This document shows, piece by piece, positions 58,516 to 64,000 of a DNA stretch of 64,000 nt. The DNA comes from Malassezia japonica (lineage: Eukaryota > Basidiomycota > Malasseziomycetes > Malasseziales > Malasseziaceae). Made by a program: the position numbers and the translations under genes. The stretch covers positions 310,001 to 374,000 of the forward strand of contig NC_083374.1 of assembly GCF_029542785.1 (NCBI RefSeq), read 5' to 3'. The notes under the pieces were generated by a model. It saw only the letters and a list, made by a program, of their open reading frames with translations. It was not told the origin of the DNA and did not search any database. Position 1 is the stretch's first letter, and each line of letters begins with the position of its first letter.

Positions 58516-60069
58516 CTATGCGTCCTTTACCTTGTCCATGAACGGGTCCTGCCAGTAGCTGATCGAGAGGCGCAGCCAGACCCACATCACGCCGAGCGCG
58601 CAGTAGACACTGGTCGCCATCAAAGGAAGGAACTCGATGCGTGGCGACGCAAGGGTCGGTGCCGCCGCAACCGCGAGCGGCCACACGACATTCGTGACGA
58701 GGGCCAAGAGCGCGAGGCCGTACATGTACTGCGTCTCGAAAAAGTGCACAATCTCGCCGAGGTTCGTCGGCATCGGGCGCAGGACGCGGCGGTGCAATGC
58801 GTGGCGCACGACCGCGAACCAGATCGCGCTGTACACGAGCTTGACCGGCGTCTCGAGCGGCGTAAAGAGCAGCGGAAAGAGCGACACGATCGACACGGCC
58901 GACAGCAGCTCCCAGATGCGCAGGTAGGCGTAGCCGTGCGCGGCGACGAGGCTGAGCGGTACCACGGCGAGGAGGATCGCCTTTTCGTGGACGTGCCATC
59001 CGACGGCAAACGACGTGAGGCCACAAAGCGCGACGCACAGCACGAGCGCGCGGTACGTCGGCCGCTGCCACAGGCGCACCGCGTACAGCACCATGCAAGC
59101 AAGAGCGAGCAGGAAGCACGTCGGCGGCCGCACGTCGGGCAGCACGCCAAACGCGGTATCCCCGACGATGCCACGCGACGCCGACACGACGCCCGACTTG
59201 CCGGTCGCAAAGAGCAGGACGCGATCGAGCGCCGTGTAGAGCGCCCAGACGTTCGGCGCCCAGTACGCATGGATCAGGCCGCGGTGGAACGGAAAGAGGC
59301 GCGCATACATGGCGCTCATCACGCTCGCGGTGCCCTCGCCGTGCACTGCGTCGAGTGCAAACGGCGCAATGCTCAGCACAAACGGTGCGATCGTCGCGGC
59401 GCCGAGCTGTGCGGTCCGTGCGAAGGCCGCGGCCCACGCCTTGCCCGACGTCGGCAGCGTCGGGAAGAGGTACGCGCGGAAAAGGTACACGGTCCACGCC
59501 GGTGCCACGTACAGATAAATGTGCTTCAGGTTGAGCAACGACGAAAAGAGCGCGGCACACAGCAGCATTCGGTCGACGCGTGCGGCCCACAGCGACCAGA
59601 GCATCACGCCAAAGAGCACGCCATTGTACTGAAAGTGGATGTGGTCGACCATCAGCAGGCCGGGGTGTAGCAGCACGCTCAGCAGCAGCACGCGGTTCGC
59701 GCTGTGCTCCGGCGTGCACCGCGCGTGCGCGTAGAGCGCCGCGGCAAGCACGAGCTCGGTCACGAGCACGGTCGCGCGCATGTACGCTTTGCACGGCCAT
59801 GCCGCATAGCCCAGCGCGTGCAGGTCGACAATCTGCTTGTCGACCCACGCCGCGGGCTGCGCCAGGAGCCACGAGAGGTAGGCAAAGAACGGCGGATAAT
59901 CAAGCGTCCACTCGGACGTCGCGTCGACGTACCACTCCCGCAGCGGCAGGCTGTACGTCACCGCAAACCAGTTGCGGTGGACTTCCATGTCGGTCGAGTG
60001 GTACGCCGGCCATAGCAGCACTTTCGTGAGCGTGCCGAGCACCAGCGCCGTCACGCCCGGCGCGTCCAT
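58516..60069 (-). CDS. ALG8: Dolichyl-P-Glc:Glc1Man9GlcNAc2-PP-dolichol glucosyltransferase Alg8
   Basis: A single exon of 517 residues. The lumenal loop near the N-terminus reads STDMEVHRNWFAVTYSLPLR followed by TSEWTLDYPPFFAY, the ALG6/ALG8 GT57 signature; the form EVHRNWFA and the DYPPFFAYLSWLL continuation favour ALG8. Further conserved blocks are DHIHFQYNGVLFG, NLKHIYLYVAPA and FPFHRGLIHAYWAPNVWALY. About 11-12 hydrophobic segments give the usual ER multi-spanning layout. It adds the second glucose to the lipid-linked oligosaccharide for N-glycosylation. The start is 35 bp from the divergent SGT1 start. Confidence 0.92.
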   Translation of the reverse strand: MDAPGVTALVLGTLTKVLLWPAYHSTDMEVHRNWFAVTYSLPLREWYVDATSEWTLDYPPFFAYLSWLLAQPAAWVDKQIVDLHALGYAAWPCKAYMRATVLVTELVLAAALYAHARCTPEHSANRVLLLSVLLHPGLLMVDHIHFQYNGVLFGVMLWSLWAARVDRMLLCAALFSSLLNLKHIYLYVAPAWTVYLFRAYLFPTLPTSGKAWAAAFARTAQLGAATIAPFVLSIAPFALDAVHGEGTASVMSAMYARLFPFHRGLIHAYWAPNVWALYTALDRVLLFATGKSGVVSASRGIVGDTAFGVLPDVRPPTCFLLALACMVLYAVRLWQRPTYRALVLCVALCGLTSFAVGWHVHEKAILLAVVPLSLVAAHGYAYLRIWELLSAVSIVSLFPLLFTPLETPVKLVYSAIWFAVVRHALHRRVLRPMPTNLGEIVHFFETQYMYGLALLALVTNVVWPLAVAAAPTLASPRIEFLPLMATSVYCALGVMWVWLRLSISYWQDPFMDKVKDA

Positions 60070-60104
60070 CGTGGAAGGGGCTCGTGCGTTGTCGGCCGAA
60101 GTTG

Positions 60105-60699
60105 ATGGTGCGCCACGACTTTTACCAGACCGACGCGCAGGCGGTTGTGTCGGTGTACGCCAAGGGCGCAGCGCGCGACGACGTGCAGGTCACGGCAGAC
60201 GGGCAAAAGGTACGTGGTACGGCTTATGCAGCTCTCGGTCGTGTTTACTGGCGGTACTCACGAGGGGACGCGCCTTGATCTGACGCTGTACGGAGCCGTG
60301 GAGGTGGCCGGCGTGCGTGTGCTCGCGACCAAGGTCGAGATCACGCTCCATAAAAAGGTGCCAGCACAGTGGCCGACACTCGAGCAGAGCGGAGCGCCGG
60401 CCGTGCCAGCCGTGCCAGTCGCGCCGGCGGCTGCGCCGCAGGAAGCGCCGCGGCGCCCGCGGTCCAAGTGGGACGCGCTCCAAGTTGACGACGAGGAGCC
60501 CGTATCCGGCGAGGCGGAGCTCAATGCCTTTTTCAAAAAGCTGTATGCGGATGCGGATGATGACACGCGCCGCGCGATGGTTAAGAGTTTCCAAGAGTCG
60601 AATGGGACGTCGCTGAGCACCAACTGGGCCGAGGTCGGCAAGAAGAAGGTCGAGACGCGTGCGCCGTCCGGTATGGAGCCCCGCAAATACGATGCGTAG
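60105..60699 (+). CDS. SGT1: Sgt1 co-chaperone, short form with CS and SGS domains
   Basis: Two exons (60105-60209, 60232-60699) with a 22-nt intron encode 190 residues. The CS domain begins at once (MVRHDFYQTDAQAVVSVYAK) and continues after the intron (LSVVFTGG..., VLATKVEITLHKK). The SGS domain follows a Pro/Ala linker (KWDALQVDDEE, then ELNAFFKKLYADADDDTRRA and SNGTSLSTNWAEVGKKKVE). Sgt1 couples Hsp90 to SCF ubiquitin ligases and kinetochore assembly. The N-terminal TPR domain present in plant, animal and Saccharomyces Sgt1 is absent. The frame upstream of the ATG is only about 20 codons to a GTG, and ALG8 starts 35 bp away, so there is no room for it locally. Confidence 0.9.
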
Positions 60700-61193
60700 G
60701 AAAAATGATGTTGGTGTTTGGAATGGGTGAGAAGAAGGGAAGGGAGGGGAAGAGAGGGGAAGAGAGGTTGCAAGGGAAGAGAAGGGGCCTAGACATGCGG
60801 GGCTATGGGTTGTAGGAGCGGCTGGGAATAACCGGCCAAGGATGGTATAGGCAAAGTGTCGTCGAGAGCAAAGAGGTGTCCTACTAACGCTACTGCATCC
60901 CAGGGTGCGCCTTGTCGAGACTGTCAGAAACAAGAGGCGACTGAACGACATGGACTCCACTGTGGAGGCCATTTGCTTCACGGTCTTGTTAGACCTGACG
61001 TGCCTCGCTCTGGCGTCGTCCGTCGCCGTCTATAGTACATTGCTTCGTTACTTTCTCACTGGTGCTGCCATAACCATCGCCGCTTTGGAATATTGGTCCT
61101 CACTTTATTGCACGCCCCCCTTTCGATCCCCCTTGCCCAACGTGTCTTTCTCACTTCCCACTCTTATCTCAATGCGAATCAATAATCAATTTT
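60700..61193. other. 494-bp convergent intergenic region with purine tract and splice-like signals
   Basis: This is the second-longest gene-free stretch and is richer in A/T than its flanks. A polypurine tract (about 60728-60766) contains four G-runs (60737-60739, 60742-60744, 60746-60749, 60756-60759), enough for a predicted G-quadruplex. Further on, a perfect TACTAAC (60882-60888) is followed 15 bp later by CAG (60901-60903), which looks like an intron end. A possible donor, GTATAG, lies near 60845. A 97-codon hydrophobic frame (60950-61243) overlaps the ACO2 stop on the other strand. I do not call it a gene. Confidence 0.4.
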
Positions 61194-61760
61194 CTACTCG
61201 TCTTGCGGCGTGTACTGCGGCCACCCCTTTGCAGGCGGTGTGAGCGTCGGTGCACGCAGCTCGCGGGGGAACATAGTCGCAAGACGCGTCTGGGCCATCA
61301 GGCGCGCGCGGCGCTTGACGAGCGTGCGCGAGCCCGGCGCCTCGGCGTCCGAGCTCGTCGTCCCCGGCAAGAGGCCGAGGTTTTTGAGGCGCTGCTGCTC
61401 TTCGACGTTGCGCTTGGTCGGCGCGCTGTACTGCGATGCACGCTTGAACAGCGCGGTGTCTTCCTTGCGCAGGTCCTCGACCGCCTCCTGGAGGAGCGAG
61501 CGCTTTTCGTTGAGCTGCTGCGCAAACTGCTCGCGTGCGCGGCGCTGGTGCAGCTGCCATGCGCGGCGGACTGTCTCGTACACCTCGCGGCTGGCCTTGC
61601 CCTGGCCGATCGCCTGGTCGAGCGTCGTCGGCGCGGTGTTCTTTTTGCTCTTCACCGGCGCCTGGGGAAAGATGATCTGGCGCAGGTTCTCGTAGCGCGG
61701 GTCGTTGCCCTGCGGCGTCGCCGGCGCGGCCGCGCGGCGCACTGCCGAGGTCGAGTAGGC
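61194..61760 (-). other. C-terminal mL40 (Mrpl28)-like moiety of the aconitase fusion
   Basis: The segment starts with AYSTSAVRRAAAP, which looks like a mitochondrial presequence cleavage region placed inside the protein. It continues PRYENLRQIIFP, VRRAWQLHQRRAREQFAQQL and MFPRELRAPTLTPPAKGW. The central basic coiled coil and the FPRELR/TPPAKGW tail resemble mL40 (Mrpl28) of the mitochondrial large subunit. No stop, ATG-plus-gap or intron separates it from aconitase. The ribosomal assignment is by eye and less certain than the aconitase. Confidence 0.6.
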
Positions 61761-64000
61761 ACGCGCCTGGCCAAGCGACGGCTTCTGCGCCGAGGACGGC
61801 GTGCCGCTGCTCTTTTGCTGCGCCAGCGCGCGGATGAGGTTCAGCGCGGACCCCGCGCGGATCCACGCGAGGTGCGTCGCGCTGAGCGAGTGGCGCGTCG
61901 GCAGCTCAAACGCCTCCTTGATGGAGCCGTCCTCGTTGAACTTGGTCACACGCACACGCACCACCGTCGACAGGTCGCCGTCCGGGCGCAAGAGGTCCGA
62001 CAGGTTCACCGTCTCGACGAGGTCGCCGCTGCCGATCTTCAGGTAGTCGTCCTCGTTCTCAAAGAGGAGGGTGAGCACGCCCTGCTTGCGCAGGTTCGTC
62101 TCGGCAATACGCGCAATGCTGCGGGCGAGCACAAGGTGGCAGCCGTACAGACGCGGCTGGAGCGCCGCGTGCTCACGCGCAGAGCCCTCGCCGTAGTTGT
62201 GGTCCGCGACGATCATCCACGGCTGGCCACGCGCACGCCAGCGCTTGGCCATACCCGGGATCGAGTCGAGCTCTTCGCCCGGGACATAGTCCAGCGCCTC
62301 GTTCACGTTGCCCGTCTCGTCGTTGGATGCGCCGATCAGCGTGTTCTCTGCAAGGTTGCTGAGGTGCCCCTTGTACTTGAGCCACGGGCCGGCGGCGCTG
62401 ATGTGGTCGGTGGTGCACTTGCCGCGGATACGCAGCAGGCAGCGCAGACCCGGCAGCTCGTACTTGCCCTGGAGCGTGTCCTCGGCGCCGAACGGCGACG
62501 CGAACGGTGCGAGCGTCTCGAGGCGCTCGCTCTCGGGCGAGATGGCGACCTGCACCTCGGGCTGCGGCTCGGGCATCGGCTCGGGAAGGTAGGTCGTGTC
62601 GCCTTGCGCAAAGCCCTGCGACGGCAGCTCCTCCTGCTGCGGCGGCTGGAAGCGGAACTCGGAGCCGTCCGCCTTGGTAATCGCGTCGGTCATTGGGTTA
62701 AAGTCGAGGCGGCCCGCAAACGCAAACGCGGTGACAATCTCGGGCGCGGCAAGGAAGTTGAGCGTCTTGCCGTTGCCGTCGTTGCGCCCGCGAAAGTTGC
62801 GGTTGAACGACGTGAGGATCACGTTCGACTCGCCTTGGTGGTCGGTGCGCTTCCACTGGCCAATGCAGGGGCCGCACGCATTCGCAAGCACACGCGCGCC
62901 GGCGTCGGTAAGCGCCTGCTCGATGCCGTCGCGCTCGACCGTCGCACGCACCTGCTCGGAGCCGGGCGTGACGTCAAACGGCGTCTGGGCCTGCAGACCC
63001 GCGGCCGTCGCCTGGCGCGCGAGGTCCGCACAGCGGCTCATGTCTGCGTACGAGCTGTTGGTGCAGCTGCCGATCAGCGCCGCGGCCAGCTCCTTGGGGT
63101 GGTCGGCCGTGCCGGTGCGCACGCGGTCGACAAACGTCGAGAGCGGGACGTTCAGGTCCGGCGTGAACGGACCGTTGAGGCTCGGCTCGAGCGTCGACAG
63201 ATCAATCTCGATGCGCTCGTCGTACTCGGCGCCCGCGTCCGCATTCAGGAGGCCCGCGTCGGCGGCGCGCGCGGCGGCGTGCGCAACGTCGCCGCGGCGC
63301 GTCGCCGCGAGGTAGCGGCCCATCGCGTCCGTGTACGGGAATGCGCTCGTCGTCGCGCCGATCTCGGCGCCCATGTTGGCCATCGTCGCGAGACCCGTCG
63401 CTGGGAGCGTCGCGAGGCCGGGGCCGGAGTACTCGACAATGTAGCCAGTGCCGCCACGCACCGTAAGGCGGCCTGCAATGTTCAGGATCACGTCCTTCGC
63501 CGAGCACCACGGCGAGAGCTCGCCAGTGAGGTGCACGTTGAGCGCTTTCGGCGCGAGCAGCTCCCACGGCGTCGCGGTCATGGCGTCGACCGCGTCCGCA
63601 CCGCCAACACCGATCGCGAGGCAGCCGAGGCCGGACGCGTTCGGCGTGTGCGAGTCGGTTCCGAGCATGAGCAGGCCCGGCGCGGCGTAGTTCTCGAGCA
63701 CAATCTGGTGGATAATGCCCGAGCCCGGCCGCCAGAACTCGATGCCGTACTTGCGGCAGGCGGACTCGAGGAACGCAAACACCTCATGGTGTTGGCTCAG
63801 CGAGCGCTTCAGGTCCGCGTCCGCACCCTCAAACGCCTGGATCAAATGGTCGCAGTGCACCGACGCCGGCACGGCGGCCTGGCGCAGGCCGCACGTCATA
63901 AACTGCAGGAGCGCCATCTGCGCGGACGCGTCCTGCATCGCCAGGCGGTCGACACGCAGTTTGAGGTACCGCTTGCCACGCACCGCCGACGGGTCCGCGC
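61194..64000 (-). CDS. ACO2: Aconitase (Aco2 type) fused to an mL40-like mitoribosomal domain; 5' end beyond window
   Basis: One uninterrupted frame runs from the right edge to a stop at 61194-61196, giving at least 935 residues. The first visible residues (ADPSAVRGKRYLKLRVDRLA) show that roughly 70 N-terminal residues lie outside. Aconitase features are clear: LLMLGTDSHTPN, iron-sulfur cysteines in LIGSCTNSSYAD and NACGPCIGQW, the swivel-domain block WMIVADHNYGEGSAREHAAL, and the usual end AGSALNLI. The RGGTGYIVEYSGPG block resembles the Aco2/AcoB paralogue. The chain then continues for about 190 residues (separate entry). The fused product should be split or act as one protein in mitochondria. 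It may serve in the TCA cycle or in lysine synthesis as homocitrate dehydratase. Confidence 0.88.
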   Translation of the reverse strand, partial: ADPSAVRGKRYLKLRVDRLAMQDASAQMALLQFMTCGLRQAAVPASVHCDHLIQAFEGADADLKRSLSQHHEVFAFLESACRKYGIEFWRPGSGIIHQIVLENYAAPGLLMLGTDSHTPNASGLGCLAIGVGGADAVDAMTATPWELLAPKALNVHLTGELSPWCSAKDVILNIAGRLTVRGGTGYIVEYSGPGLATLPATGLATMANMGAEIGATTSAFPYTDAMGRYLAATRRGDVAHAAARAADAGLLNADAGAEYDERIEIDLSTLEPSLNGPFTPDLNVPLSTFVDRVRTGTADHPKELAAALIGSCTNSSYADMSRCADLARQATAAGLQAQTPFDVTPGSEQVRATVERDGIEQALTDAGARVLANACGPCIGQWKRTDHQGESNVILTSFNRNFRGRNDGNGKTLNFLAAPEIVTAFAFAGRLDFNPMTDAITKADGSEFRFQPPQQEELPSQGFAQGDTTYLPEPMPEPQPEVQVAISPESERLETLAPFASPFGAEDTLQGKYELPGLRCLLRIRGKCTTDHISAAGPWLKYKGHLSNLAENTLIGASNDETGNVNEALDYVPGEELDSIPGMAKRWRARGQPWMIVADHNYGEGSAREHAALQPRLYGCHLVLARSIARIAETNLRKQGVLTLLFENEDDYLKIGSGDLVETVNLSDLLRPDGDLSTVVRVRVTKFNEDGSIKEAFELPTRHSLSATHLAWIRAGSALNLIRALAQQKSSGTPSSAQKPSLGQARAYSTSAVRRAAAPATPQGNDPRYENLRQIIFPQAPVKSKKNTAPTTLDQAIGQGKASREVYETVRRAWQLHQRRAREQFAQQLNEKRSLLQEAVEDLRKEDTALFKRASQYSAPTKRNVEEQQRLKNLGLLPGTTSSDAEAPGSRTLVKRRARLMAQTRLATMFPRELRAPTLTPPAKGWPQYTPQDE

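Noticed and set aside
60950..61243. A 97-codon hydrophobic ORF antisense to the ACO2 stop
   Set aside because: It has no recognisable domain and its end runs into the ACO2 coding region; composition is not gene-like.
1..64000. tRNA, rRNA, CRISPR arrays, transposons or viral insertions
   Set aside because: I saw no tRNA-like T-loop and box pattern in the gene-free gaps, no regular repeat-spacer array, no transposase, reverse transcriptase or integrase motifs, and no terminal repeats. The gaps are too small for most of these.

Overview
The window is a very compact fungal nuclear locus. The proteins are conserved fungal housekeeping proteins, several of basidiomycete type, the DNA is GC-rich, and codon use favours C or G at the third position. 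A basidiomycete yeast close to Malassezia (Ustilaginomycotina) fits best. That assignment is inferred from gene content, compaction and tiny introns; no species marker was available. I find 36 protein-coding genes, two of them cut by the window edges. My CDS lengths sum to about 60.2 kb, or roughly 94 percent coding. I see no rRNA, tRNA, CRISPR array, transposon or viral remnant.

Layout: 1-4581 holds an unknown gene cut by the left edge, YAF9 (SWR1/NuA4 YEATS subunit) and PSY2 (PP4 regulatory subunit). 4582-5092 is a long promoter with a GATA cluster in front of glutamine synthetase (5093-6238). Then come NTE1 lysophospholipase, the PP1 regulator GLC8, methionyl-tRNA synthetase, DUS3, POL31 (DNA polymerase delta), a CSN12/PCID2 PCI protein, GPI13, a Nop8-like RRM protein, enoyl-CoA hydratase, TOP2, GET2-like, MDV1, a small mitoribosomal protein and CDC6 (to about 35 kb). 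35-42.5 kb holds an AIR-type TRAMP zinc-knuckle protein, a nitrilase, an F-box-like unknown and three secreted or membrane unknowns. 42.5-61 kb holds an inositol 5-phosphatase, IES6, PET100, LTN1 (listerin), ARO7, kinesin-1, URA3, NTH1, an LRR protein, ALG8 and SGT1. An aconitase (ACO2 type) fused to an mL40-like mitoribosomal domain runs off the right edge.

The genes form no single pathway; this is a housekeeping neighbourhood. Some share themes. DNA replication and repair is represented by POL31, CDC6, TOP2 and NTH1, with MCB-like ACGCGT sites before CDC6 and POL31. Mitochondrial function is represented by PET100, MDV1, mitoribosomal proteins, ECH and ACO2. ER and glycan biology is represented by GPI13, ALG8, GET2 and NTE1. 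Chromatin is represented by YAF9 and IES6.

The most striking feature is the splicing system. I reconstructed 39 introns by restoring conserved protein sequence, and 34 of them are exactly 22 nt. The others are 21, 23, 25, 36 and 48 nt; the last two are both in glutamine synthetase. The 22-nt introns share one pattern: GTACGT-like donor, about 7 free bases, a branch-point module CTNAC, then NNAG. The compaction extends to gene ends. Four convergent pairs have stop codons back to back as TAGCTA, one pair shares CTAG, one pair overlaps by 21 coding bases, and divergent start codons lie as little as 20 bp apart.
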